64,000 bases of DNA from Alphaproteobacteria bacterium (GCA_017307375.1 JAFKFH010000012.1:1-64000); one strand, 5' to 3'. Positions 35,457 to 47,916 are shown, counted from the stretch's first letter. Program-made: numbers and translations. Notes: generated by a model from the sequence alone, not told the origin.

Positions 35457-36833
35457 ATGTTCGTCAGCGTCTTCGATCTGTTCAAGATCGGCATCGGCCC
35501 TTCGTCGTCGCATACGATCGGACCAATGCGCGCGACCGAGCGATTTGCCGCAGGCCTGGCCGCGGCGGGCCAGCTCGACCGCGTCGCCCGGGTCCGGGTG
35601 ACGCTCTATGGGTCGCTTGCCTGGACCGGCAAGGGCCATGCGACCGACAATGCCGTGGTGCTGGGACTGGCCGGCCAGATTCCGGACCGCATCGATCCGG
35701 ACGAAGTCGAGCTGATCCTGCGGGCGATCGCCGATGAAGGACGGCTGAGGCTCGCCGGACAGAAGATGATCGGGTTCGATGCGACTGTCGATGTCGTCTT
35801 CGACTTCGACACCGTCGAGCCCCGCCATTCGAATGCCCTGCGCTGCCAGGCGTTCGCCGCCACCGGGCAGATGCTGGCCGAACGCCTGTTCTTCTCGATC
35901 GGCGGCGGCTTTGTCGTCGACGAACAGGAGATGGCCGCAGGCGGTACCGGCGCGGCGGCCCAGTTGCCTGTGCCCTACCCGTTTGCCTCCGGGGCGGAAC
36001 TGGTCGCCCGCGCCGATGCGGCCGGGCTGCCGATCGCCGGGCTGATGCGCGCCAACGAGACCGCGTTGCGGCCGGGCCGCGACGTCGACGCGCATATCGC
36101 GCGGGTGGCGGCGATCATGAACGATTGCATCGATCGCGGCACCCGCGCCGACGGTCTGTTGCCCGGCTCGCTCAAGGTGCGGCGCCGGGCCCGGGGGCTG
36201 ATGGAAAAGCTGACCCAAGGCACCAATGCCAAGCCGGCACATGAGGTATTCGAGTGGATCAGCCTGTTCGCGATGGCGGTCAACGAGGAAAACGCGGCCG
36301 GCGGCCGGGTGGTGACCGCGCCGACGAACGGTGCGGCCGGGGTTGTGCCTGCGGTACTTAGATACTTCAAGCAATTCTGCCCGGAATATAACGAGGCGCG
36401 TGTGGCCGACTTCCTGCTGACGGCGGCGGCGATCGGCGCGCTGTTCAAGCTCAATGCCTCGATCTCGGGTGCCGAGGTCGGCTGCCAGGGCGAGGTCGGC
36501 GTCGCCTGTTCGATGGCCGCGGCCGGCCTGACCGCCGCACTCGGCGGGACCAACGCACAGATCGAGAATGCCGCGGAAATCGGCATGGAGCATCATCTGG
36601 GCATGACCTGCGACCCGGTCGGCGGGTTGGTACAGATCCCTTGCATCGAGCGGAATGCGATGGGCGCGGTCAAGGCGATCAACGCCGCCTCGCTGGCCCT
36701 GGCGGGCGACGGCACGCACCGCGTCAGCCTCGACCAGGTGATCGAGACCATGCGCCAGACCGGCGCCGACATGGCCACCAAATACAAGGAAACCTCGCGC
36801 GGCGGGCTTGCGGTCAATGTGGTCGAGTGTTGA
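35457..36833 (+). CDS. sdaA: L-serine ammonia-lyase, iron-sulfur type
   Basis: 458 residues, single-chain form. The beta-domain starts VFDLFKIGIGPSSSHTIGPMRA; the catalytic alpha-domain has AEVGCQGEVGVACSMAAAGL, HHLGMTCDPVGGLVQIPCIERNA and the conserved C-terminal Cys, giving the [4Fe-4S] ligands of SdaA. It deaminates serine to pyruvate. GGGGAAG precedes the start. Monocistronic; the threonine deaminase gene lies about 9 kb away. Confidence 0.96.
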   Translation: MFVSVFDLFKIGIGPSSSHTIGPMRATERFAAGLAAAGQLDRVARVRVTLYGSLAWTGKGHATDNAVVLGLAGQIPDRIDPDEVELILRAIADEGRLRLAGQKMIGFDATVDVVFDFDTVEPRHSNALRCQAFAATGQMLAERLFFSIGGGFVVDEQEMAAGGTGAAAQLPVPYPFASGAELVARADAAGLPIAGLMRANETALRPGRDVDAHIARVAAIMNDCIDRGTRADGLLPGSLKVRRRARGLMEKLTQGTNAKPAHEVFEWISLFAMAVNEENAAGGRVVTAPTNGAAGVVPAVLRYFKQFCPEYNEARVADFLLTAAAIGALFKLNASISGAEVGCQGEVGVACSMAAAGLTAALGGTNAQIENAAEIGMEHHLGMTCDPVGGLVQIPCIERNAMGAVKAINAASLALAGDGTHRVSLDQVIETMRQTGADMATKYKETSRGGLAVNVVEC

Positions 36834-36905
36834 GCCGGCGCGCTGTTCCCTGCTGCCCTAATTGAACGAATTAGTCTAAAATCCCCGTCGCCATTGGGGT
36901 CGAGG

Positions 36906-38756
36906 ATGACGGTTTCTGGGGAATTGGAACAGGCACGGCCGGCCACCGCCGGTCGGGCCAGGATGCTCATCCTGGTCACCGCGGTCCTCACGACGCTGTT
37001 TGCCTGGGGGTATTCGGCGTTCTGGCTCTATTCCGAGCGCCAGCGCGCGATCGAAGCCGCGCATCTGTCGGTTTCCCGGCAGGTCTCCTCGATCCGCGAA
37101 TACAGCCATCGCCTGCTCGCCACCGCCGATCTGATGCTGACCCTGACCGATCGCTATCTCGACGGCATCGGCAACGGCGATCCGCTGACCGACCCGACGC
37201 TGAGCCGCATCGTCACCGATTTCCTGCAGTTCGGGCTGGGCGAAATCGGCATTCGCCTGGTCGACCGTCAGGGCAACCTCTACGTCCTGCCGGGAGGGCG
37301 AAATCCGGCGCCGCTTGCCCAGGTGGGCGACCGTGACTACTACCAGACGACCATGCGCCTGCCGCCCGGGACCCCGGTCGTCGGCACCACGGTGCGCAGC
37401 CGGCTGACCAAGCGCTGGGCCTTCACGCTCAGCCATCGATTGGCCCAGCCGGCCCAGTCGATCGTGATGACGGTCGCCACGATCGAGGTCGATCCGATCG
37501 TCCGGGTGCTGGACAGCGTCAGGATCCAGCCCGGCGGGGCCGTCGCGCTGGTCCGCCGGGACGGCCGGGTGCTCGCCCGTGCGCCGTTCGCCGAGGACCT
37601 GCTCGATCGCTCGATCGCCTCGACCCGGCTGTTCAGCCAGCATCTGGCGCGGGCATCGGCCGGCTCATACGAAATGGGCGAGGAAGCCAACCTGATGGGC
37701 ATCAGCAACCGCGTGGTCGCCTACGCCGCGCTGGACGCCTACCCCGTCGTCATCGTCGCCTCGGCCCCTTTCGACAATGTGCTGGAGCCCTGGCAAAAGC
37801 AACTCTACGCGATCGTCGCCCTGCTCCTCGCCTATACGGTGGTGGTCGGCTTTGCGACGTTCTTCACCCTGAGGCTGGTGCGTACGCTCCAGCGGCGGAC
37901 CGCCGAGCTCGACGGCGTGCGCGGCGCGCTGGAACAGCGTGTGGCCGACCGGACCTCGGCGCTGCTCGATGCCTGGCGGGCAGCCGAAAGTTCGGTGCGG
38001 GCCAAGTCGGATTTCCTGGCGAACATGAGCCACGAACTGCGCACCCCGCTCAACGCGATCCTGGGCTTCAGCGGCATGATGAAGGCGCAGATGTTCGGCG
38101 CGCTCGGCCATCCCAAGTACATCGAGTATGTGGAGGATATCCATTCGTCGGGCGAACATCTGCTCGGGATCATCAACGACATTCTCGACGTGGCCGCGAT
38201 CGAGGCCGGCAAGGTCTCGCTGCAGGAGGACACGATCATTCCGGCAGAGGTCGGGGCGGCCTGCCTGCGGCTGGTCCGCCCGCGCGCCCAGCGCGGCAAT
38301 GTCCGGCTGACCGAGACGATTTCGCAGGACCTGCCGCCGGTCCGCGCCGATGAACGGCGGTTGCGCCAGATCCTGCTGAACCTGCTGTCCAACGCCATCA
38401 AGTTCACGGCGCCGCGCGGCACCGTTCATCTTTTCATGCGCACCGACCCGGATGGCGGCCTGGTGATCGGGGTATCGGATTCGGGCATCGGCATGACCGC
38501 CGACGAGATCGCCAAGGCGATGACCCCCTTCGGCCAGGTGGAGAGCGGCCTTGCCCGCAATCACGAAGGGACCGGCCTCGGCCTGCCGCTGACGCAGGGG
38601 CTGGTCACCCTGCATGGCGGGCGACTGGAGATCACCTCCGAGCCGGGCCAGGGGACGACGGTGCAGGTCTGGTTGCCGCCGTCGCGGATCCTGCCCCTCA
38701 GCGCTGCCGCCAGCGTTGCAGGCGACCGGCGACCAGATGGTTCAGCCCCGCGGTGA
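36906..38756 (+). CDS. Membrane sensor histidine kinase (orphan)
   Basis: 616 residues from ATG 36906, six bases after GGGG. TM1 is about 20-42 (MLILVTAVLTTLFAWGYSAFWLY). The periplasmic part (about 45-285) looks like a double Cache domain (LVDRQGNLYVLPGG, GDRDYYQTT, TKRWAFTLSHRL). TM2 follows (LYAIVALLLAYTVVVGFATFF), then a coiled coil, HisKA with His376 in ANMSHELRTPLN, and HATPase (N box ILLNLLSNAIKF, G1 DSGIGM, G2 GTGLGLPLTQG). No response regulator is adjacent. Its last 59 nt overlap the phosphonate permease gene on the opposite strand. Confidence 0.9.
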   Translation: MTVSGELEQARPATAGRARMLILVTAVLTTLFAWGYSAFWLYSERQRAIEAAHLSVSRQVSSIREYSHRLLATADLMLTLTDRYLDGIGNGDPLTDPTLSRIVTDFLQFGLGEIGIRLVDRQGNLYVLPGGRNPAPLAQVGDRDYYQTTMRLPPGTPVVGTTVRSRLTKRWAFTLSHRLAQPAQSIVMTVATIEVDPIVRVLDSVRIQPGGAVALVRRDGRVLARAPFAEDLLDRSIASTRLFSQHLARASAGSYEMGEEANLMGISNRVVAYAALDAYPVVIVASAPFDNVLEPWQKQLYAIVALLLAYTVVVGFATFFTLRLVRTLQRRTAELDGVRGALEQRVADRTSALLDAWRAAESSVRAKSDFLANMSHELRTPLNAILGFSGMMKAQMFGALGHPKYIEYVEDIHSSGEHLLGIINDILDVAAIEAGKVSLQEDTIIPAEVGAACLRLVRPRAQRGNVRLTETISQDLPPVRADERRLRQILLNLLSNAIKFTAPRGTVHLFMRTDPDGGLVIGVSDSGIGMTADEIAKAMTPFGQVESGLARNHEGTGLGLPLTQGLVTLHGGRLEITSEPGQGTTVQVWLPPSRILPLSAAASVAGDRRPDGSAPR

Positions 38757-40407
38757 TCAGCCGCACCGCCACGGCGCAATAGACGATCACCATCGCCATC
38801 GCCGCCGCCGGGCCGACATTGCCGGCATCGTCCATCGCGATGACGGCGACCGAGGCAACCTTGGTATCCGGCCCGTACAGGAAGATCAGTGCCGAGGCGG
38901 TGGTCAGCGCATTGGCGAACATGTAGCCGAAGATCGAGATCAGCGTGGGCAGGCACAGCGGCACGGTGACACGCAGCATGGTCTTGTACTGCGGCACGCG
39001 CAGCGACGCGGAAACCGCCTCGAACTCGCCATCGATCTGTTTGAGCGCGGTCTGCGCCGTCAGGTGGGCCACCGTATAGAAATGGGCGACCGTATTGATG
39101 ATGAGTATCGCCATGCCGCCGACCAGTCCGTTCAGCGGATTGGCAGGCTGGTTGAAGAAGAAGACATAGGCAATGCCGAGCACCAGCCCCGGTACGGCCA
39201 TCGGCAGCAGCGCGACGACCCGGATCGCCTCGCGCAGGCCGCGCGGCCCCTGGCCCTTCTCGACGAGATAGGCGACGACGAAGACGAGGACCGTGCCGAC
39301 CGCGGCCGCCCCACCACCGAGGATCAGACTGTTCCAGACCGACGACCAGCCGTCGGCGTCGTGCTCGGCAAAATCGTAGGAGATCAGCGACAGGCTGAGA
39401 TCGTAGGGCCACAGCTTGACCAGCGAGGCATAGGCCGACATGCCGAGCATCACGGCAAGCACGACCGCGATCAGACCGCAGGCGACCAGGAACACCGTGT
39501 CGCGAAAGCTGGCCGGCTGCGGCGCGAACAGGACGGCGCGCGCGGTCAGCGCCGCGCGCTGGCGCCGTTCGGCGGCACGGGTGACGGCAAAGGAAAGAAT
39601 AGCCGGAATCAGCAGGACCAACCCGACGACCGCGCCCATCGAGAAATTGTTCTGGCCGACGACCTGCTTGTAGACATCGGTCGCCAGCACGTTGAAACGG
39701 CCGCCGACGACCTTGGCGACGCCGAAGTCGGTGATGGCCAAGGTGAAAGTGACCGCCGCCGCGCCGATCAGGCCGAAACGAATGCCGGGCAACGTGACGG
39801 TGCGGAAGATACGGGCCGGCCGCGTGCCAAGGGCCTCGGCCGCCTCGTAGAGACGCTGGTCGGCCAAGGTCAGCGCGGTGACGAGGATCATCAACGCATG
39901 GGGAAAGCAGTAGTAGACCAAGCCCGCGACCAGACCGATCGGCCCGTAGATCGATTGCCCCATCAGCCAGTCCTTGATCACCCCCTGGTTGCCGAACAGG
40001 TAGACCAGCGAGATTGCCGGCAGCATCGACGGGGTCAGCAGCGGCGAGATGGCGACGAGTTGCAGCAGCGTCTTGCCCCGCATCCGCGTCCGCGTCAGGC
40101 CGTAGGCGAAGACGAAGGCCAAGCCGACCGTGATCACCGTGGCCAGCCCCGCGACCCACACGCTGTTCCAGACCGACCGGAACAGGGCCGGATTGCCGAA
40201 ATAGGCGGTGAAGTTGGCGAGACCCGCAAAGCTGCCGTCGCGCGCCTGGAACGCCTTGACGAAGACCGCGGCCAGCGGCAGCACGATGATCACCAAGAGG
40301 ATCAGCGCACCCGCGACCGTCGCCAGGGTATGGACCAGCCGCTCGACATCGACCGCGCGTCGCGGGCGTTCGATCGCCCCGAGCGTCCCCATCGGGATCT
40401 CGGTCAT
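38698..40407 (-). CDS. 2-aminoethylphosphonate ABC transporter permease, fused two-domain type
   Basis: 569 residues from MTEIPMGTLGAIERPRR, with ATGA overlap to the ATPase. Two BPD_transp_1 domains are in one chain: about 65-280 (YEAAEALGTRPARIFRTVTLPGIRFGLIG is the first EAA loop) and about 355-565 (EAVSASLRVPQYKTMLRVTVPLCLP the second). About 12 helices. The arrangement is that of the iron/phosphonate FbpB-like permeases described as PhnU/PhnV-type in aminoethylphosphonate clusters. Last gene of the phn operon. Confidence 0.86.
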   Translation of the reverse strand: MTEIPMGTLGAIERPRRAVDVERLVHTLATVAGALILLVIIVLPLAAVFVKAFQARDGSFAGLANFTAYFGNPALFRSVWNSVWVAGLATVITVGLAFVFAYGLTRTRMRGKTLLQLVAISPLLTPSMLPAISLVYLFGNQGVIKDWLMGQSIYGPIGLVAGLVYYCFPHALMILVTALTLADQRLYEAAEALGTRPARIFRTVTLPGIRFGLIGAAAVTFTLAITDFGVAKVVGGRFNVLATDVYKQVVGQNNFSMGAVVGLVLLIPAILSFAVTRAAERRQRAALTARAVLFAPQPASFRDTVFLVACGLIAVVLAVMLGMSAYASLVKLWPYDLSLSLISYDFAEHDADGWSSVWNSLILGGGAAAVGTVLVFVVAYLVEKGQGPRGLREAIRVVALLPMAVPGLVLGIAYVFFFNQPANPLNGLVGGMAILIINTVAHFYTVAHLTAQTALKQIDGEFEAVSASLRVPQYKTMLRVTVPLCLPTLISIFGYMFANALTTASALIFLYGPDTKVASVAVIAMDDAGNVGPAAAMAMVIVYCAVAVRLITAGLNHLVAGRLQRWRQR

Positions 40408-41480
40408 GGACGGGCCGTCCCGGGGTAGAGACGCAGCCGATCGCCCGGCAGATGCAGGCGGCATTCCATGCCGGGTCCCAGCGCCAGGCCGTTGGCACGC
40501 TCCGGCGCCAGATCGACGACGATCGGCGCTTCCCGCAGGGATGGCGCCGCCGCGTGCAGTCGCAGGAAACTGCCGCAGAATTCGAGGCCGGCGATCGTCG
40601 CGGCCACGCCGGCCGCGCCGTTCGCGGTCAGCCCGATATCCTCCGGCCGGATGCAGACGGTGACATCGGCACGATCGCCCAGCCCGTCGGGGACCTCGGC
40701 GGCGACCAGGGTCTCCGCCCCGACCCGGGCACAGCCGTCGGCCCAGATGCCGGACAGCACGTTCATCTGGCCGATGAAGGCCGCGGTAAACGGCGTCGCC
40801 GGGCGGCCGTAGACCTCGCGCGGGCTGCCCACCTGCTCGATCCGCCCGTCGTTCATCAAGACGATGCGGTCGGCCATGGTCAGCGCCTCTTCCTGGTCGT
40901 GCGTCACCATGATCGTGGTGACGCCCAGGCGTCGCTGGATCGACCTGATCTCGGCCCGCAGATGGCCGCGGACCTGGGCATCGAGCGCCGAAAGCGGCTC
41001 GTCGAGCAGCAGCAGGCCCGGCGACAGCGCCAGGGCACGGGCCAGGGCAACGCGCTGCTGCTGGCCGCCGGAAAGCTGGGCCGGATACTTGGCGATATGG
41101 GGTTCGAGATGAACCAGGCGGGCCAGTTCGTCGACCCGCGCCTTGATCTCTGCCTTGGCCAGCCGGCGATTGACCAGGCCATAGGCGATGTTCTCGAACA
41201 CCGTCAGATTGGGAAACAGGGCGTAGGACTGGAAGACGATGCCGAAATCGCGGGCCGAGGGCGGCAAGGTCGAGATCTCGCGCCCGGCCTGCCACAACCG
41301 GCCGGAGGTCTGGCGATCGAGGCCGGCGATGGCGCGAAGCAGCGTGGTCTTGCCGCAGCCCGACGGCCCCAGGAAGCAGACGAACTCGCCTGTACCGATT
41401 TCGAGATCGATGCCCTTCAGCACCTCGATCGCGCCGAACGACTTGCGAATTCCGGACAGCACCAGATAGGGCTGCGTCAT
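40404..41480 (-). CDS. 2-aminoethylphosphonate ABC transporter, ATP-binding protein
   Basis: 358 residues from MTQPYLVLSGIRKSFGAIEVLKG; GGGGAG lies upstream. Walker A is GPSGCGKTT, the signature LSGGQQQRVALARAL, Walker B LLLLDEPLSALD, and the His loop VTHDQEEAL. The C-terminal TOBE-like region (about 280-350) is typical for iron, polyamine and phosphonate importers. Overlaps the permease by ATGA; a stable hairpin separates it from the binding-protein gene upstream. Confidence 0.9.
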   Translation of the reverse strand: MTQPYLVLSGIRKSFGAIEVLKGIDLEIGTGEFVCFLGPSGCGKTTLLRAIAGLDRQTSGRLWQAGREISTLPPSARDFGIVFQSYALFPNLTVFENIAYGLVNRRLAKAEIKARVDELARLVHLEPHIAKYPAQLSGGQQQRVALARALALSPGLLLLDEPLSALDAQVRGHLRAEIRSIQRRLGVTTIMVTHDQEEALTMADRIVLMNDGRIEQVGSPREVYGRPATPFTAAFIGQMNVLSGIWADGCARVGAETLVAAEVPDGLGDRADVTVCIRPEDIGLTANGAAGVAATIAGLEFCGSFLRLHAAAPSLREAPIVVDLAPERANGLALGPGMECRLHLPGDRLRLYPGTARP

Positions 41481-41520
41481 CGTCAGGTCTCCCCGTTTAC
41501 TCGAAGCCCAGGTAACCGGC

Positions 41521-41547
41521 ATGCCGGGCGCCCTGTCCGCCCGGCAT
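41521..41547 (-). other. Intercistronic stem-loop between the phosphonate-binding protein and ATPase genes
   Basis: ATGCCGGGCG (41521-41530) and CGCCCGGCAT (41538-41547) form a perfect 10-bp stem with a 7-base loop. On the transcribed strand no T-run follows, so it is probably not a terminator. Hairpins at this place commonly protect the upstream binding-protein mRNA and lower ATPase/permease expression. Confidence 0.72.
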
Positions 41548-41560
41548 ACCGTCAAACGTA

Positions 41561-42583
41561 TCAGCCGCGCGGTTCGGACTTCGAGTCGTAGCGCTTGGTC
41601 CAGTCGGCGAGGATGGCGTCACGATTCTTCGCCGCCCAGGCGAAGTCGTAATTCTTCATCATCATCGCTTCGGCATCCTTCGGATAGTTCGGCGTATCCT
41701 TGGTGATGCCGGGCATCGCCGTCACCTGGTAGTAGTTGACGTAGAGCTCGTTGGCCTGGCGCGAGGCTGCCCAGTCGGCCAGCTTCTTCGCGGCCTCGAG
41801 GTTCTTTGCCCCCTTGACGATCGCGGTCGCCTCCATCTCCCAACCCGACCCTTCGGACGGCAGGATGACCTCGATCGGCGATCCCTTGGTCTTCAGCGAG
41901 GCGCCGGTATATTCGATCGAGATGCCGGCCACGTATTCGCCCGCGGCCGCCATCTTGCAGGGCTTGGACCCCGAATGGGTGTAGACGGCCACGTTCTGGT
42001 TGAGGGCGTCCATGTACTTCCAGCCTTCGTCGGCGCCCCAGCCCTGCAGCCAACCGCTGACGGACAGGAAGCCGGTGCCCGACGATGCCGGATTGGGCAT
42101 CACGACCTGGCCCTTGAACTCGGGCTTCAGCAGATCCTTCCAGGACTTCGGCGCCGCGATGCCACGCTTCTGGGCTTCAACCGTGTTGAAGCAGATGGCG
42201 CCCATCCAGGCATCCATGCCCACCCAGGCCGGCGGATTCTTGGAATCCCTGAAACCCGGCTTCAGCGCCTCGACACCCGTCGGCGCGTAGGGCATCAGCA
42301 TGCCCTGCTGCTCGAGGATCAGCAGGCTGGTCGCGGCCACGCCCCAGATGATGTCGGCCTGGGGGTTGTCCTTTTCAGCCAGCAAACGGGCGGTGATGAC
42401 GCCGGTGGAATCGCGCACCCAGCGGATGTCGATATCCTTGTTGGCGGCCTCGAACGCCTTCTTGTAGGGCGCCAGCTGCTCGTTCTCGAGCGCGGTGTAG
42501 ACGGTCAGCTTGCCCTGGGCCAGCGCCGGCGTGGCGATGGTGGCGGCCATGACGGCCGCAACACTCAACATGGTCAACTTCAT
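41561..42583 (-). CDS. 2-aminoethylphosphonate ABC transporter substrate-binding protein
   Basis: 340 residues. The signal peptide is MKLTMLSVAAVMAATIATPALAQ. The mature protein is an iron/phosphonate-type binding protein: GKLTVYTALENEQLAPYKKAFE, WVRDSTGVITARLLAEKDNPQADIIWGVA, and MPNPASSGTGFLSVSGWLQ. It resembles FbpA-like proteins of aminoethylphosphonate clusters (PhnS type). Its position between the catabolic genes and the ATPase supports AEP or its hydroxylated form as ligand. Confidence 0.87.
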   Translation of the reverse strand: MKLTMLSVAAVMAATIATPALAQGKLTVYTALENEQLAPYKKAFEAANKDIDIRWVRDSTGVITARLLAEKDNPQADIIWGVAATSLLILEQQGMLMPYAPTGVEALKPGFRDSKNPPAWVGMDAWMGAICFNTVEAQKRGIAAPKSWKDLLKPEFKGQVVMPNPASSGTGFLSVSGWLQGWGADEGWKYMDALNQNVAVYTHSGSKPCKMAAAGEYVAGISIEYTGASLKTKGSPIEVILPSEGSGWEMEATAIVKGAKNLEAAKKLADWAASRQANELYVNYYQVTAMPGITKDTPNYPKDAEAMMMKNYDFAWAAKNRDAILADWTKRYDSKSEPRG

Positions 42584-42618
42584 CGGTTCTTCCCCTCCAG
42601 TTATACGCGGCTGATGAA

Positions 42619-44004
42619 TCAGGCACCGTCCCCGGTCGCGACCGCGGCCAGGGCGTCGTCGAGGATCGCCACCGCACGATCGATGTCGGCGCGGGTGGTG
42701 ATCAAGGGCGGGGTCAGGGTCAGCACGTTGCCCATCGTCGTCTTGAACGACAGCCCGGCGGTCAACGCGTGGTACATCGCCGCATCCGCCTGGGCCGATG
42801 CCGGCTCCCGCGTCGCAGGGTCGGCAACAAGTTCGATCCCCACGAGAAAGCCACGGCCGCGCACGTCGCCGATCAGGCGATGGCGGTCCTTGAGGTCATG
42901 CAGTCGCTCCAGCAGATACGCACCGGTTTCGGCCGCATTTTCGACCAGCCGCTCTTCCTCGATGATCTCGATGGTGGTCAGGCCGGCCCGCGCCGTCAGC
43001 GGATTCTTCTCGTGCGTGTAGTGGCCCAGCGCCCGGTCGCCGAGGACGTCTAGATCGGGCCGGACGACCAGCGCAGCCAGCGGCAGCATCCCGCCGCCGA
43101 GCGACTTGCCAAGCACCATCATGTCGGGCACGACGCCGTCGTGCTCGCAGGCAAACATCCGCCCCGTCTTGCCAAGGCCGTTGGGGATCTCGTCGAAGAT
43201 CAGCAGGGCGCCGTGGCGATCGCAGGCCTCGCGCACGATCTGCCAGAAACCCGGCGGCGGCAGGTAAGGCACCGCCCGCATCGGTTCGGCAATCACGGCG
43301 GCGACGTCGCCTTCCTTTTCCAGGACATAGTCGACCATGCGGGCGCAGGCCAGCCTGCACGCGGCAAAGTCGGTCCCGTCATGACCGTAGGCGCAGCGAT
43401 AGCAGGCGAACGGCGGGACATGATTGCTGCCCGGCAGCAGCGGCCCGACCGGACCGGACCGAAACAGCGCCTCGCCGCCGACCGAAATGCCGCCGAAGCC
43501 CGCGCCGTGGAAAGAATCCCAGAACGACAGCGTCTTGTGGCGGCCGGTGGCGGCGCGGGCGAGTTTCAGGGCCATGTCGATGGCGTCCGACCCGCCGGTC
43601 GCGAACAGGACTTTCGACAGGTCGCCCGGCGAGATCTCGGCCAGCTTCTCGGCCAGCAGGACCGCGGGTTCGGAGGTGAAGCGGCGCGGTGTGAACGGCA
43701 GATCGTCCATCTGCGCCTTCAGCGCCGCCTTCAGCCTGGGATGGCCGTAGCCGATATGGTGGACGTTGTTGCCGTGGAAATCCATGTAGCGGCGGCCGGC
43801 CGCATCCTCGAGCCAGAGCCCCTCGGCCTTCACGATCGCCGTCAATACCGGTGTCGACAGCGACTGGTGCAGGAAGTGGCGCCGGTCGCGTTCAACCAGC
43901 GCCGCAGCATCGGCCCCGACATGGCGGGCCGCCCAGGCCCGGCGGTTGGGCGACAAGTTGGTGTCGCCCTCGCCGGGCGGGACGATCGTCCCGTGGGCGT
44001 TCAT
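42619..44004 (-). CDS. pbfA: (R)-1-hydroxy-2-aminoethylphosphonate ammonia-lyase
   Basis: 461 residues, class III aminotransferase fold: FHGNNVHHIGYGHPRLKAAL, LFATGGSDAIDMALKLARAATG, LLIFDEIPNGLGKTGRMF and PLP-Lys300 in MVLGKSLGGGMLP. PbfA enzymes are lyases built on this scaffold that turn hydroxylated AEP into phosphonoacetaldehyde and ammonia. The call rests on context: it lies with phnW, phnA and phnY and a phosphonate importer, and a second true AEP aminotransferase (phnW) is already present. An ordinary aminotransferase cannot be excluded. Confidence 0.8.
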   Translation of the reverse strand: MNAHGTIVPPGEGDTNLSPNRRAWAARHVGADAAALVERDRRHFLHQSLSTPVLTAIVKAEGLWLEDAAGRRYMDFHGNNVHHIGYGHPRLKAALKAQMDDLPFTPRRFTSEPAVLLAEKLAEISPGDLSKVLFATGGSDAIDMALKLARAATGRHKTLSFWDSFHGAGFGGISVGGEALFRSGPVGPLLPGSNHVPPFACYRCAYGHDGTDFAACRLACARMVDYVLEKEGDVAAVIAEPMRAVPYLPPPGFWQIVREACDRHGALLIFDEIPNGLGKTGRMFACEHDGVVPDMMVLGKSLGGGMLPLAALVVRPDLDVLGDRALGHYTHEKNPLTARAGLTTIEIIEEERLVENAAETGAYLLERLHDLKDRHRLIGDVRGRGFLVGIELVADPATREPASAQADAAMYHALTAGLSFKTTMGNVLTLTPPLITTRADIDRAVAILDDALAAVATGDGA

Positions 44005-44023
44005 CGGATCACCATACGGCGAA

Positions 44024-45469
44024 TCAGCGCCACGGCAGCGACCAGGTCTTGACGTTGGTGAAGGCCTTCATCGCCTCGATGACACCTTCCTTGTAGCCGA
44101 GGCCCGAATCCTTGATGCCGCCGAAAGGCGACATCTCGATGCGATAGCCCGGCACTTCCCACACGTTGACCGTGCCGACACGCAGTTCGGCGACGAAACG
44201 CGTGATCCAGTCGAGATTGTCGGTGCAGATGCCCGACGACAGGCCGTAGGCGGTCGAGTTCGACAGCGCGATCGCGTCATCGATGTCGCGGAACCGCAGG
44301 ATCGGCGACACCGGTCCGAAGGTTTCCTTGACCACCACGCGCGAGTTGCGCGAGACATGATCGATCAGGGTCGGCGCATAGAGCGCGCCCTGGCGATGAT
44401 GGCCGCACAGCGGTTCGGCCCCTTCCGCAATCGCCTCCGCGACGACGTCCTCGCAGTAGCGTGCGGCGGCCTCGTCGATCACCGTGCCCATCTCGGTCGC
44501 CGGATCGAACGGGTCGCCGTATTTGACCGCCCGGGTCTTTTCCAGCAGCAGCGCGACGAAATCGTCGGCCACATCGTCCTGCACCAGGATGCGCTTGACC
44601 GCCGTGCAGCGCTGGCCCGAATTCTTGTAGGAGCCCGAGGCGGCGAGCGTCGCCGCCTTTTCCAGGTCGGCATCGCGCATGACGATCAGCGGATCGTTGC
44701 CGCCCAGCTCCAGCACCATGCGGCGATAGCCGGCATGTCCGGCGATGTACTTGCCGATGGCGACACCCCCGGTGAAGGTGATGATCTCGGCGCGCGGATC
44801 GGTCAGCAGCGCGTCGCCGATCTCGCGGGGATCGCCGGTCACCACCTGGAACATCTGCGGCGGCAGGCCGGCCTCGTAGAGGATGTCGGCCAGCAGCAGC
44901 GCGGTCAGCGGCGTCTTCTCGGACGGCTTCAGCACCATGCGATTGTTGGTGGCGATCGACGGCGCGATCTTGTGGGCGACCTGGTTCAGCGGGTGGTTGA
45001 ACGGGGTGATCGCCGAAATCGCCGTCACCGGCTCGCGCTGGGTGAAGATCTTGCGCGCCTTGCCCTGGGCCGAGATGTCGCAGGAAAAGATCTGGCCATC
45101 GTCGAGCAGGCACAGCGTGGCCGACAGGTCGAACACGTCGCAGGCCCGGCCGACCTCGTAGACCGTGTCCTTCTTGCACAGGCCGGATTCCGCGGTGATC
45201 AGGTCGGATATCCGGTCGGCATCGCGGCGCAGGATGTCCGCGGTGCGGCGCAGGATGACCGAACGATCGTGGCGGCTCAGTTTCGGCCGGTAGTCGGCCG
45301 CGACGGCGAAGGCGCGCTCGACATCGGCGACCGTCGCCTTCGGCACCGTGCCGATCAGGGCATTGTCGTAGGGGTTGAAGACTTCGATCCGGCGGTCGTT
45401 GTCGGGTTTGCCGCCATCGATGCGCAGGGTTTCGTGACGGACGGCGGCAATGCGGGACTGATAGGTCAT
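44024..45469 (-). CDS. phnY: Phosphonoacetaldehyde dehydrogenase
   Basis: 481 residues from [21 protein letters not shown], with GAGGAGGG upstream. NAD-linked aldehyde dehydrogenase: catalytic Cys288 in [10 protein letters not shown], general base Glu254 in LELGGNDP, and Asn in [11 protein letters not shown]. Oxidises phosphonoacetaldehyde to phosphonoacetate. The immediate neighbours phnA and pbfA make this assignment secure. Confidence 0.92.
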   Translation of the reverse strand: MTYQSRIAAVRHETLRIDGGKPDNDRRIEVFNPYDNALIGTVPKATVADVERAFAVAADYRPKLSRHDRSVILRRTADILRRDADRISDLITAESGLCKKDTVYEVGRACDVFDLSATLCLLDDGQIFSCDISAQGKARKIFTQREPVTAISAITPFNHPLNQVAHKIAPSIATNNRMVLKPSEKTPLTALLLADILYEAGLPPQMFQVVTGDPREIGDALLTDPRAEIITFTGGVAIGKYIAGHAGYRRMVLELGGNDPLIVMRDADLEKAATLAASGSYKNSGQRCTAVKRILVQDDVADDFVALLLEKTRAVKYGDPFDPATEMGTVIDEAAARYCEDVVAEAIAEGAEPLCGHHRQGALYAPTLIDHVSRNSRVVVKETFGPVSPILRFRDIDDAIALSNSTAYGLSSGICTDNLDWITRFVAELRVGTVNVWEVPGYRIEMSPFGGIKDSGLGYKEGVIEAMKAFTNVKTWSLPWR

Positions 45470-45482
45470 GGCTCGGCCCTCC

Positions 45483-47856
<2,374 letters not shown>

Positions 47857-47916
47857 GGCGGCTCCTGGCGTGCGAGATTGGTTGTCGGCTTCGTTGGTTG
47901 CAGTTTCATGGCAAAT

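Noticed and set aside
33428-35494. 688-codon open frame on the minus strand
   Set aside because: Antisense to the well-supported methyltransferase gene; composition is Gly/Arg/Gln/His-rich and no motif is visible.
38614-40428. 604-codon open frame on the plus strand
   Set aside because: Antisense to the fused phosphonate permease, very rich in Asp/Arg/Gln; shadow of hydrophobic codons.
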